Source of the DNA: a virus
Length of the DNA stretch: 64,000 nucleotides
Strand: one strand, 5' to 3'
Virus record (IMG/VR): IMGVR_UViG_3300044470_000379
Coordinates: 1 to 64,000 of that record
Made by a program: the position numbers and the translations under genes. Under the pieces are notes generated by a model. It was not told the DNA's origin, did no database searches, and was given only the letters and a program-made list of their open reading frames with translations. This document shows positions 31,478-39,833 of the stretch, piece by piece. Position 1 is the stretch's first letter; each line of letters opens with the position of its first letter.

Positions 31478-34400
31478 TTACCCTACCTGTGTTACTACCG
31501 AAGAGGACGCATCTACCGTGACTCCGCCCAAGAACGGATTGATGCTGACCGTCTGGAGAATAACGCTGTTCGCTGTTATCGAAGCGCTGCCCGCGCTCTG
31601 GAATGTGCTATTGACCGCGATGCTGGAGTTAAGCTGGGCGGCAGCCACGACCGTAGTAGCCGAGATATTAGTTTCGTCCAGCGTACCCGTGCCGTGCTGC
31701 TGCAAAGTCATTGTCGAGCCGCGGGTGGCAACGAAGAACGCACTTTGCGGCGTCACCCCGACCGGGACAATCAGTGCGTGGGCCGACACGGTGAGGTTCG
31801 ACTGTGAAAGCACGTGCCCCGTGCTTTGCGCCGACAGCGAGATCGATCCGCCGTCGAGGATGACGCTGTCGCAGCCGACGTACGCGCCCGCCTGCACGTT
31901 GTTCACCCACGAACAGGCAACCATGTCGATGTCGCTGTTGTACGCCATGATCGCGGGGTTGGTGAATCCTTGGAATTGCAAGCCGTTCAGGATCACGCGG
32001 CTGGTGTCGATGTAAAACGCCGCGGTCGGCCCGTCGCCGAATCCCGTGAAGCCCGTGGCGTCGATGATGGCCGGATTCGTCGCCGTGGCTTCTCTGGTGA
32101 TGACCAGACGCCCCTCGTCCTGTATGACTCGGGACAAATTGCCCAAGGCGTACTGCTTGGCGCTGCGGATGTCCCCGTCCCCGAGGGCGATGATCTCCAG
32201 GCTGGACTGCAAGTTCTGGATGGAAAACGGCACTCCGGTGTCCCGTATGACGATCGAGCACGGATGGCGGAGAACCGGGGGCAGTTCGGACAGCGCCGCG
32301 CCGATGGTCGCTTTGGCGGTGCCGAGCGTCAATCCGGTGTTCAAATCGCTGCCGTTCACGTTGTCTACGTACAGGATGATCGATGCCTGCGTGGACTGGA
32401 GGTTCTGCCCCAATACTGTGCGGGCGGTTGGCGGGGCGATGGCGTATCCAAGATGCGGAGTTGCCAAGGAGAAGCCTCGTTGTCCCGTGGCAAGGAATCT
32501 GACCGTCTTGCGGGTGTCCTTGTTGATCGGCGGGATGAAGTCGTTTGTGTGCAGCGGGGCGTCGAACGTGTGCTCCACGTTGTTCGCGCGCATCGCCACG
32601 TAGTTGGAGTCGAAGAGGGTCGCCACCGGAGAATTTTCCAAAGTGGTGTCGTTCCAGCTAAGCTGCGCCGGAAGCATAGTGACGATGGGAAGCTCCCGAT
32701 TGTACGGGTAGACATCCGAAAGCCCGATGACCGGGGCGGCACCCGTTCCGTTTGTCGTGATCAGGGCACTATCTTCCGAATGCAGGATTTCATAATCCCG
32801 GTTGATCACGCCCTCGCCTTGATACGGCACGTACTGGACCTGCAACGCGAGGGTCGAAGCCGGGATAAACGCCGGAAGGATCGAGCCGATCAACAGAAAG
32901 GGCGTAGTCGTCAAATTGACCGTCCCGCTGTTGCCCGGAACTATGATCGTCAATGTGCCGCTGCCAAAAACCGCCGAAGAAACGTTGTAAGCCGTGAGGC
33001 CGCCGAGACCGTTCTTGGTCCATATCAGGCGCACGGTGTCATCCCCGGAGATGCCCTTGATCTGGCATCCGTTGGCTCCGAACACAACTGTGTTGGCGTC
33101 GGATGCCGTGTCGTAGGATACGGATTCGATGACCACGCGGGGGTCCATGGGGAAGTTGGTGTCGGACGTGTAGTTGCCGAACAAAACCGTCTCCTCGATC
33201 TGCGTGGCTCCCTTGACCGGGGCATTATAGGCAAGCTGCACGGTGTCCTGCGCCAAGACGGAGAATACGACCATGGAACTGGGCTGCACCGCGCCGCTGA
33301 GCACGACGGTGTGCTGGACGCCATTGGACACGGAGAGCATCTGCCGGGCCACGACGTTGTAGAAATTGCCCGTCGCTAGGTCCCAAGCCCGCGTGACATA
33401 GAGCCCGTTGAGCTTCTCGTTCAGCCCCTTGCAAAGGATGGTGAATGTAGTGATTTGCGCACCGCTCACGGTCGTGACCGCGCCGCTTGAGCCCGAAACC
33501 TGAATCCAAACCTTGGTGCCAAGGATGATGTCCGAATACTCGGGGTTGACCGCCCAGATTTGGTAGGCTTCCAAGGCTGCCTGCTGGCTCTGGACCTCGT
33601 ACTCCGATATGCCGTAGACCGGGAGCACCCGGCCGGAGCTTGCATCGTAAAGAACGCCGCCCTCGATCAAGGATGGAATCTTGCGGGTATCCAGACCGAT
33701 GTCCGCGGGATAGGTGACCCCTATGGTCGCGTAGATTCCGTTCGATCCGGGATCGAACGCCGTGGCGGAAAGGTTCTTGGCGAGCACCACGGTGGCCGTG
33801 GTGGAGTTCAGCCCGTTGATCTGGACCTGTCCTTGGAGCAGGGAGGCGGGGGTCACGGTGCCAGCCGAGAAATTGCTGACCAAGGCGGTCACGCTTACCT
33901 CGGTGATGGTCGCCTTCGAGGATTGGGGGAGGGAGATTGCGAACGAGTCCCCCACGGCCCATGCGCTCCCGTTCGTCCCGGTGGCCTTCTGGCCGATGGT
34001 GATCTTCCGGGTCGAGTAGAATGTGCGCAGGTCGCTGCTGAACCCGTTGGAAAACCCGTCGAACGTGCCGATGGTGGACACGTTGGCGATCGACAGGGGA
34101 TTCACCCCGAGATAGTAGTCGAGCAGCGAGCCGACGGCCTCCGTCTTGTTCCCCTGCGGGTCGCCGAAGCGGCTGATCGCAAGGCTGGTCCTGCCCGTGA
34201 TCAAATCCGCGAAGCCCTTCCGCATCAGGTCGTCCGTGTCGATGCCGGAGAGGTCGATAGTCGTGCGGGTGTCAACGACCTCGGACGGGAAAACCTGGTC
34301 GGCGAGCTTTTGGTCGTAGCGGCCGGAGATGCGCGTGGCGAGCGTCCCGGTGCTGGACACGCCCGAGGAAGAGTCGGCGCAGCCGAAAATGTTGCTCGCA

Positions 34401-35335
34401 ACGTCGAAGCTGCCCGTGTTGCGCTGGAAGACGACCGCTACCGGCATGGCGTAGCTGTAGCCGTCCATGGTGCCGAGGGAGTTGTTGACGTTCCCGTCGC
34501 CGCAGCGCCACAGGCCCGTGTCGCCGTTGACGCCGCCCATGCTTGTAAATTCGTAGATGGGCAAGCCGACAAGCGGGGAGACGCCTAGCGTAGTGCTGGG
34601 CCGGGACGCCTGTCCGTAGACGATCTGGCCCGGATCGCCCGTACCATTCGTGATGTAATTGCTGCTGGGAACTCGGGCGGTGGCATACCAGAATCCGAAG
34701 GTCTCCTGCGTGAAGTCGTAGTCGAGCGCCACCCGCTGGACGTTGATGCGCCACTGGATTTGCGCGCGTTCGGTCGTGAACAGCCCTTGGAACGGATCGA
34801 CCGAATCGTCCGGCACGAGCTTGGCGTTCGACGGGTCGGGCAGGATGCCGCCGTAGGGGAAGAAATATTTCGGGCCGGGACTCAGCGGGTCTTGGTAATA
34901 ACCAGAATTGGACGAAGCGATGGGATTGAGCGCCTGATACCAAAGTTCAAGGAACACGATGTACAAGCAGGCGTCCTCATTCCCCGACACGAGGGCCGGG
35001 GGCAAGGGAAGCTGCACGCGGTTCAGAGTCAGGTCCGAGGAAAGCTGCCCCTCAATAGTGACGACTTGCCCGTTGAAAAGTGTGTCGAATGATGGGATAA
35101 AGAACGTGTTCGGATTGTTGATGTTGAACTGGAACGGCGCATACGTGGTGCTGCCAGAGGTCACGCCAAAATTGGCAACAAGCTTGCCCCGTTTATAATC
35201 CTGAAGCTGCTGGATCAAGTTCAAATCGGCATCGGTGACTTCGTGATCGTGGAGGGCGATTATCGATAACAGGGCCTTATTGGACGGATCAAGCGTGCGG
35301 CTCACGAGGGTGGGGTACTGGAATGTGCTGGCCAT
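31478..35335 (-). CDS. Large tail fibre/appendage protein with beta-helix C-terminus (1285 aa)
   Basis: The start is ATG 35335 (TAATG with the previous gene); an in-frame extension to 35368 lies inside that gene. Residues 1-60 (TLDPSNKALLSIIALHDHEVTDADLNLIQQ) resemble the virion-attachment ends of large-phage tail proteins. The middle is long beta structure. Residues about 1000-1280 read like a parallel beta-helix (ILNGLQFQGFTNPAIMAY, DMVACSWVNNV, SVILDGGSISLSA), common in fibre receptor-binding or depolymerase parts, with VDNVNGSDLNTG as its entry motif. No catalytic residues can be named. Confidence 0.75.
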   Translation of the reverse strand: MASTFQYPTLVSRTLDPSNKALLSIIALHDHEVTDADLNLIQQLQDYKRGKLVANFGVTSGSTTYAPFQFNINNPNTFFIPSFDTLFNGQVVTIEGQLSSDLTLNRVQLPLPPALVSGNEDACLYIVFLELWYQALNPIASSNSGYYQDPLSPGPKYFFPYGGILPDPSNAKLVPDDSVDPFQGLFTTERAQIQWRINVQRVALDYDFTQETFGFWYATARVPSSNYITNGTGDPGQIVYGQASRPSTTLGVSPLVGLPIYEFTSMGGVNGDTGLWRCGDGNVNNSLGTMDGYSYAMPVAVVFQRNTGSFDVASNIFGCADSSSGVSSTGTLATRISGRYDQKLADQVFPSEVVDTRTTIDLSGIDTDDLMRKGFADLITGRTSLAISRFGDPQGNKTEAVGSLLDYYLGVNPLSIANVSTIGTFDGFSNGFSSDLRTFYSTRKITIGQKATGTNGSAWAVGDSFAISLPQSSKATITEVSVTALVSNFSAGTVTPASLLQGQVQINGLNSTTATVVLAKNLSATAFDPGSNGIYATIGVTYPADIGLDTRKIPSLIEGGVLYDASSGRVLPVYGISEYEVQSQQAALEAYQIWAVNPEYSDIILGTKVWIQVSGSSGAVTTVSGAQITTFTILCKGLNEKLNGLYVTRAWDLATGNFYNVVARQMLSVSNGVQHTVVLSGAVQPSSMVVFSVLAQDTVQLAYNAPVKGATQIEETVLFGNYTSDTNFPMDPRVVIESVSYDTASDANTVVFGANGCQIKGISGDDTVRLIWTKNGLGGLTAYNVSSAVFGSGTLTIIVPGNSGTVNLTTTPFLLIGSILPAFIPASTLALQVQYVPYQGEGVINRDYEILHSEDSALITTNGTGAAPVIGLSDVYPYNRELPIVTMLPAQLSWNDTTLENSPVATLFDSNYVAMRANNVEHTFDAPLHTNDFIPPINKDTRKTVRFLATGQRGFSLATPHLGYAIAPPTARTVLGQNLQSTQASIILYVDNVNGSDLNTGLTLGTAKATIGAALSELPPVLRHPCSIVIRDTGVPFSIQNLQSSLEIIALGDGDIRSAKQYALGNLSRVIQDEGRLVITREATATNPAIIDATGFTGFGDGPTAAFYIDTSRVILNGLQFQGFTNPAIMAYNSDIDMVACSWVNNVQAGAYVGCDSVILDGGSISLSAQSTGHVLSQSNLTVSAHALIVPVGVTPQSAFFVATRGSTMTLQQHGTGTLDETNISATTVVAAAQLNSSIAVNSTFQSAGSASITANSVILQTVSINPFLGGVTVDASSSVVTQVG

Positions 35336-35757
35336 TATGCTGAGACTCCTATTGCGGCGGCGCTGCATTCGCCGCAGCTTTGCTTTCCATCGCGAAGCGC
35401 CCTAGCGGAGACTTTCACCAGCCTTCCGCATTTGCACTTGCATTCCCAAACAGCGCCCGTCCCGGTCCCCTGCTTTCTCGACCCGGCACGCCAAACCACC
35501 CAAAGGTCGCCGAACCGCTGATTCACGAGGCTGTAATGCTTTTCCATCTTTGTGCGCTTGAGTCGGCTCCGGGCGCAACCACAGCTTTTAGCCGATCCGT
35601 CCAACAGACTTTCGCTGCGGATGGGTTTTCTGACCCCACACTCACACTTGCACAGCCAATAGGTCTTGGAGCACCTTGACTCTGCCCGGCCTTCTACATA
35701 GAGAAATCCGAAAGTCAGTCCTTTCAAGTCCTTAAAGGTTGTTCCCGGCTTACCCAC
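35335..35757 (-). CDS. Double FGxL/CxCxCG zinc module protein, endonuclease-derived (140 aa)
   Basis: Two copies of the zinc module are visible: LTFGFLYVEGR...WLCKCECGVRK...SCGCA and QRFGDLWVVWR...WECKCKCGR...SCGEC. No HNH half follows. The start is GTG 35757 with a poor ribosome site. It is likely the DNA-binding half of a former homing nuclease. It is coupled to the fibre gene by TAATG. Confidence 0.6.
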   Translation of the reverse strand: MGKPGTTFKDLKGLTFGFLYVEGRAESRCSKTYWLCKCECGVRKPIRSESLLDGSAKSCGCARSRLKRTKMEKHYSLVNQRFGDLWVVWRAGSRKQGTGTGAVWECKCKCGRLVKVSARALRDGKQSCGECSAAAIGVSA

Positions 35758-35821
35758 CTATGGTTACGCCCCCGTCCTCGTTTAAGGAAACCGTAGTCGG
35801 CTAACCTCCGGGCATTGATTT

Positions 35822-36516
35822 TCAAAGGGCGTCAACGCGGTCTTTTTGATTGGTGTATATTTTACCGATGCGGGTTAGGAATTCTTTGGGCAACATGCTG
35901 CCCTTCATCAAGTTGCAGGGGTAGCAACACGATACTGTATTATCCTTCGTATATCCGAGTTTGCTGTCTTGGCGGTCAATGCCGCTGTAGGTAAGTCCCC
36001 CGCCGCTCCGAGTTTTCAATGTGTTGGATGGAACAGCATTACAGTAAAAGCAGCCTGACTCAATAAGTTGCTTAATTTCATCCGTTTAGCGGTTAGCTCT
36101 TTTTGCAAGCAGCCACAGCTTTGTGTCATTCCATTTCGCAAGGCTTGACTTCTGATGATTTTTATAGCGCCGCAATCACATTTGCATATCCATGTCGTTA
36201 CGGCCCAGCCCGTTGCATAACAAATCGTCGAACCACGTTCTATCACGGACAAACGTCCAAACCTTCTTCCGGTGAGATCGATCAAGCTCGGATTGCCTTG
36301 TCTGTTAAGATTCGCCATGCGTTGGGACGCCGATTCCCTACTTAAACATCCGCAGCTTCTCGTATTTCCGCTACGTAGACTGCCTCTTCGCACTACAACA
36401 ACATTTCCGCAATCGCACTGAGCTTTCCACATAACTTCTTGCTTATTGTTTGCGGTTTGTTCAAGAACTGTCAAACGTCCAAATCGTTTTCCAGCCAAAG
36501 CAATTATGTTTCCCAA
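35822..36516 (-). pseudogene. HNH homing endonuclease broken by a frameshift
   Basis: From TTG 36516 (GAGGGGG upstream) the first frame has two zinc modules (KRFGRLTVLEQ...CDCG...SCGC and RRFGRLSVIERG...CKCDCG...SCGC) and stops at 36016. The HNH half continues in another frame: IESGCFYCNAVPS, YSGIDRQDSKLGYTKDN, CCYPCNLMKG, ending at 35822. The break lies near 36075-36085, where one base is gained or lost. The intact relative is at 58912-59631. The gene is therefore probably inactive unless a frameshift event restores it. Confidence 0.75.
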
Positions 36517-36556
36517 TTAAGTCCCCCTCTAATAGAAGGAGTTCAATAGTCATAAC

Positions 36557-37102
36557 ATGGGTGGATACAATTTTTTAGACCAGCCGATTGTCGCAAGTCG
36601 GCTAATACAGCCGACCGATGACGACAGTTTTTATACGCCGGGGCCTAACAACCATTACGGATACGCCTGCGACGGGAATTTTTACTTGGACGGGGTCTTG
36701 CAGGCGGGGCATCCGCAGGCGTCGTGGTTCACGGAAAGCCCCAACGCCTACCGGGGAGACGGAGCGCCGTTTCCCACGGCCGGGCTGATTTTGCTTTCCC
36801 CCGTGGCCCTAACGATACTGGACCAGGGCACGCCGACGCTCGACGCCACGAAGCTGCCCCTATGGATGCTGTTTCTTTTGTCGGATTTCTATGCGCTCGG
36901 CAACAATTTTGATAGCGGATTAAACGGCTGGACGCCCTCCGGGCTGGCGTACGCCGACGGCGTGATCAGCGTGATCTATTCTCCGGACTCCGGCAATATC
37001 TCGCCCGCTTCACCCCCGATTACCCCGCCCCCGATAGACACCGCGATGGTTGTTACTTTAGATTTCTCCCAGGACACAGTTTATTTGGATGTGGCTCTAT
37101 AA
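36557..37102 (+). CDS. Plus-strand structural-like protein (181 aa)
   Basis: This is one of few plus-strand genes in the tail region. The protein starts MGGYNFLDQPIVASRLIQ, has Pro/Gly/Asn-rich beta sequence, a short hydrophobic stretch (LPLWMLFLLSDFYALG) and a Pro-rich linker before the last strand. AAGGAG stands 15 bases before the ATG, rather far. No family recognised; it may be a small tail or head decoration protein. It starts divergently from the broken HNH gene, 40 bases away. Confidence 0.6.
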   Translation: MGGYNFLDQPIVASRLIQPTDDDSFYTPGPNNHYGYACDGNFYLDGVLQAGHPQASWFTESPNAYRGDGAPFPTAGLILLSPVALTILDQGTPTLDATKLPLWMLFLLSDFYALGNNFDSGLNGWTPSGLAYADGVISVIYSPDSGNISPASPPITPPPIDTAMVVTLDFSQDTVYLDVAL

Positions 37103-37157
37103 TTCTTTGGAAACCGTACCTTTAAGTATATTATACTCAATAGTTTGAGCGGGTAGC

Positions 37158-37188
37158 CATTTCCCCACGCCCGCTGTATACTAGGGGT
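37158..37188 (+). promoter_or_regulatory. Candidate promoter, TGTATACTAGGGG type
   Basis: TTCCCCACGCCC is followed by GCTGTATACTAGGGGT, ending directly before the ATG at 37189. The same element is at 55811-55838 and, inverted, at 191-215. If it is a promoter, the transcript start would lie close to the ATG. Confidence 0.45.
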
Positions 37189-37314
37189 ATGGAGTTCTAC
37201 TCCTATCTTTGGCTCCGCGGCAAGGATGGTTTCGCCCCCGCTGGCACTTTAAGAGCCAGCCTGCTGCGGGACTGCGTCCTGCTTCCCAGTGTAGAAATGT
37301 TTCATGATGTCTGA
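37189..37314 (+). pseudogene. GIY-YIG endonuclease remnant (N-terminal 20 residues)
   Basis: The 41-codon frame begins MEFYSYLWLRGKDGFAPAGT, nearly the same as the start of the endonuclease at 1-170, then turns into unrelated sequence that overlaps, antisense, the end of the HNH gene at 37249. Nucleotide similarity with the left-end gene is also high. It looks like a GIY-YIG gene cut off by insertion of the HNH gene. Confidence 0.65.
37241..37261. repeat. Inverted repeat at the GIY-YIG remnant / HNH gene junction
   Basis: GCTGGC and GCCAGC frame a nearly self-complementary centre (one mismatch), giving a stem of about nine pairs. The stop codon of the HNH gene lies inside. It may be a weak terminator without a T run or an insertion scar. 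Confidence 0.4.
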
Positions 37315-37842
37315 AAGCCAACCCTTAAATTCATCAATGGCCATATCGGCCTTAGCCTGGTTGCAACGCTTACAGCAAGGCACCGCGTTATCTGGCAGGT
37401 AGCCTCTCTCGTTGTCTATACGGTCTATCCCGTTGTATATATAGTCGGTTCCGCCGTGGGCTTTCTTTGGTCGAGTAGGGTATACCATGATTTGCTTTGG
37501 AGATGTTCCGCAATAATAACAGTTGGAACTCGTCAGACTTTTGAACAATTCTAGATTGAGAGCAAACTGTCTGCCCTATTTTGATGCTCGATGCTTGTAG
37601 TTGTCATACAACTTTCGCAAAGCCACAGTATCCCCGCCTCTATGCACGATACAGCCACAACTCAAAGTTGGACGAGTGATAGTCAGGCTTGATCCCGGCA
37701 CAAGCTTTTCATTACCGCAATCACAGCGGCAAAGCCAATAAACAGTTTTGCTTCCGCTTGGAAAGTGTCGGACTTTGTCAGTCAGGGCAATTACAATCAA
37801 TCTGCCAAACCGTTTTCCTATCAAATTTTGTCTGTTTCTCAT
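37249..37842 (-). CDS. HNH homing endonuclease interrupted by a single in-frame amber codon
   Basis: From ATG 37842 the protein begins RQNLIGKRFGRLIVIA, has the zinc module WLCRCDCGNEK...SCGC, then YKHRASK and a TAG (37578-37576, codon 89 of 198). The same frame then continues GRQFALNLELFKSL, SNCYYCGTSP, YNGIDRIDNERGYLPDN, CCKRCNQAKADM to a TAA at 37249. Aligned with the intact gene at 58912 (KNTAKRKGYIWAL), the TAG stands without any gap where that protein has lysine, one base from AAG. An ATG at 37548 would start a separate HNH half. The gene is either a fresh nonsense mutant or is read through with the CTA tRNA at 1463. Confidence 0.8.
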
Positions 37843-37857
37843 TATTTCTAATACACA

Positions 37858-38277
37858 TCATACGTAAAAGTCGTGTCTTCCGATCTTAACGGTGTGCGGA
37901 TGGTCGGTGGGATTGTTCACGATGTTGCGGAAGAACCAGCCAGAGGTTGTGTACTGTAAGTCGGCGTAGTAGTGGGCACCTTGCGTGCAGTCGGCGGGGT
38001 CGGTTTGAAAGCTTTGGGCCGTGGCGACGCAGAACGCGTACTGTGAGTCGCCGTCTTTCGGCTCAAGGTTGAACTCAGGGTCGGATGGTACGCTCATACT
38101 CGTGAACTGGTTCTTGCCATAGATCACATCGTGGAGTGCGTGGGCAAAGCCGGGCGCGCCCACACGGTTCACGATGACGTGCATCACAGCGTCCATTCCT
38201 TCGTCACCCTCGCCTCGGGCTTCCTTCCAAGCCACGAGCGCAAGGCTTTGTATGTCGTTGTCGTCTAAGGTAATCAT
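37858..38277 (-). CDS. Cell wall hydrolase, SleB-like (probable endolysin), 139 aa
   Basis: The protein has SLALVAWKEARGEGDEGMDAV (Glu19 the probable catalytic residue), HVIVNRV, and DVIYGKNQFTS, the motifs of the SleB/Hydrolase_2 family, which cleaves peptidoglycan glycan strands. It has no signal peptide, so release would need a holin or it acts from the virion. GGGAG precedes the ATG. It is the first of a group with the RlpA-like gene at 39039. No certain holin is seen beside it. Confidence 0.8.
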   Translation of the reverse strand: MITLDDNDIQSLALVAWKEARGEGDEGMDAVMHVIVNRVGAPGFAHALHDVIYGKNQFTSMSVPSDPEFNLEPKDGDSQYAFCVATAQSFQTDPADCTQGAHYYADLQYTTSGWFFRNIVNNPTDHPHTVKIGRHDFYV

Positions 38278-38310
38278 GAATGAAATCTCCCATAATAGGG
38301 GGTCGGAAAG

Positions 38311-38643
38311 CTAATTCGGCTCGATCGGCGCGTTCAGGCTGATCATGCGGATGTCCAGCACGCCGATGCCACCCTCTGCCAAAGACATCATGCCGTTGAG
38401 TTCGGCTTCCGAAAGCTCGCATCTGGCCCCGAGCTCCCTCAGGGTGCCGCATTCCTCCTCCGTGAGCGGCTTGTTGGCCAGCAGGTACTCGTTGGCCCAT
38501 TGGGTCAGAACGACGATGTCGTCCTCGCCGTGCTCGTCGGTGGGAACCTCCGTCTTCCCGTTCTCGTCGGCTCGGGCGGCAAGGGACATGAAAAGGCAAA
38601 ACCCCGCCAGCACGTGGGTCGTCGGGGTCTCGCCGTCTTCCAT
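38311..38643 (-). CDS. Hypothetical acidic protein (110 aa)
   Basis: ATG 38643 has GAGGA at good distance; the frame open to 38694 would need TTG and overlap the upstream gene. A slightly hydrophobic helix (LAGFCLFMSLAARA, residues 12-26) is followed by acidic helices. It is not hydrophobic enough for a clear membrane span. Function unknown. Confidence 0.55.
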   Translation of the reverse strand: MEDGETPTTHVLAGFCLFMSLAARADENGKTEVPTDEHGEDDIVVLTQWANEYLLANKPLTEEECGTLRELGARCELSEAELNGMMSLAEGGIGVLDIRMISLNAPIEPN

Positions 38644-38660
38644 GTCTTCCTCGAACACGG

Positions 38661-39026
38661 TTACCTCGGAGGATTGGCTTTCGATTCTGTCCAAGAAACG
38701 GGGATGGGGGGATCACAGGTCGGGCAGCCCTTGGAGGTGACGCCGCGGTTGCATTCTTCCGAATGGCGGGGCGTGTCCGGCTCATGAGGATCGGCAGCGG
38801 AATGAATGCGGGGAGCCGATGGCGGATCGCCCGGAACCGGGGGAGTCCCGGCTTTCACCATCTTTTCGATCTCGGCGTCGGGAATGGTCGTTGCGCGGTT
38901 GTTGACGCAATCCCACAGGCGGGCGATTGCCATGCCCTCCTCGGGATGGATGCCGCGGGCGGCATGGGTCTCAAGCAGATGGATCAGATATTCGTGCAAA
39001 ACGTCGGGGAGATTGAGTATCTTCAT
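38661..39026 (-). CDS. Hypothetical protein (121 aa)
   Basis: AGGGGAG precedes the ATG at 39026. The first 60 residues are helical (LPDVLHEYLIHLLETHAARG), followed by a Pro-rich tail with two cysteine pairs-like elements (ECNRG, CPTCDPP). No family is recognised. Confidence 0.55.
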   Translation of the reverse strand: MKILNLPDVLHEYLIHLLETHAARGIHPEEGMAIARLWDCVNNRATTIPDAEIEKMVKAGTPPVPGDPPSAPRIHSAADPHEPDTPRHSEECNRGVTSKGCPTCDPPIPVSWTESKANPPR

Positions 39027-39038
39027 ACTCCCCTAATA

Positions 39039-39653
39039 CTAGTCCCGTCCAGAAATCGGCGATACGGCGAGCGACACGGCCTCCAAAGCCAACGGGGATT
39101 CAAGCTCGATCAGATCGGCCTCAAGGACCGCGGATTCAGGCTCCACATCCACAATGACCTGAATCAGAACCGTAGCGGTTCCCTGTTGAATATAATCCAG
39201 TTGTTCGGCTGCGGCTTGGGAAAGGTCTGCGACCCTATGGAGAGAATGTGCTGGGCCGCGATCGGTGATCTCCACGATGACCGATTTCCCGTTGCCAAGA
39301 TTGGTGATCTGGACCATGGTGCCAAGGGGAATACCCCACGTAGCTGCGGTCGGCTTGCGGTAGTCGAAACGGTTGCCATTGGCCATTCGTCTTCCCTGCC
39401 AATAATGGCGTCCATAGAATGATGCCTTTCCCAACCAATGGGGCTTCTCGTCCCTACATACGTGCCAATCGCAATAGACCAGCTTGACGTGACTTGCCGG
39501 GTGTTTCTTGTGAGACGCAGTGCCAATTGAACCGTGGTTACTATGAACCGTGTCCTTCTGCGCCTTAGTTCTGTGAGTCGCTGCGAACGTTGGGGGCGTC
39601 CACAGCAGGGCCGCCATGAGTGTCATACCGACCACCCGAAGTAGTGTCTGCAT
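39039..39653 (-). CDS. RlpA-like double-psi beta-barrel protein, secreted (204 aa)
   Basis: A signal peptide occupies residues 1-25 (cut after FAA or so). The mature protein has KASFYGRHYWQGRRMANG, PLGTMVQITNLGNGKSV and EITDRGPAH, then DLSQAAAEQL: the RlpA motif set, including the Asp in TDRGP. RlpA proteins are lytic transglycosylases or bind denuded glycans. Exported by the host Sec system it would act in the periplasm, likely in lysis or entry control. AGGAG stands before the ATG. Confidence 0.85.
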   Translation of the reverse strand: MQTLLRVVGMTLMAALLWTPPTFAATHRTKAQKDTVHSNHGSIGTASHKKHPASHVKLVYCDWHVCRDEKPHWLGKASFYGRHYWQGRRMANGNRFDYRKPTAATWGIPLGTMVQITNLGNGKSVIVEITDRGPAHSLHRVADLSQAAAEQLDYIQQGTATVLIQVIVDVEPESAVLEADLIELESPLALEAVSLAVSPISGRD

Positions 39654-39720
39654 GTGTTCTCCTAAGGTTTCAGTTTTCCCGAGCTAAGGCTGCCAATCTC
39701 GCGCCATACCTCCTCAAAAC

Positions 39721-39750
39721 ATTATAGGATACTCAGGGGTAAAAAGCTAC
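39721..39750 (-). promoter_or_regulatory. Candidate promoter with perfect TATAAT
   Basis: In the 180-base gap between the 1063-aa gene and the RlpA-like gene the minus strand has CCTATAATG (TATAAT at 39726-39721), about 70 bases before the ATG at 39653. The -35 region is poor. It would start transcription of the lysis-type genes on their own. Confidence 0.5.
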
Positions 39751-39833
39751 TCCTTTTGTATCCTAGTTCTATCTAATACTCGATAGCGGAAAAAGTTGAG
39801 GAAAACTCTAATAATGCCAGTGGTTTCAAAGCT

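Noticed and set aside
37858-38694. Read-through of the TAG at 38311 into the SleB-like gene, which is in the same frame
   Set aside because: The SleB-like gene has its own good ribosome site and ATG, and the sequence between is not protein-like. Sharing the frame is a one-in-three chance.
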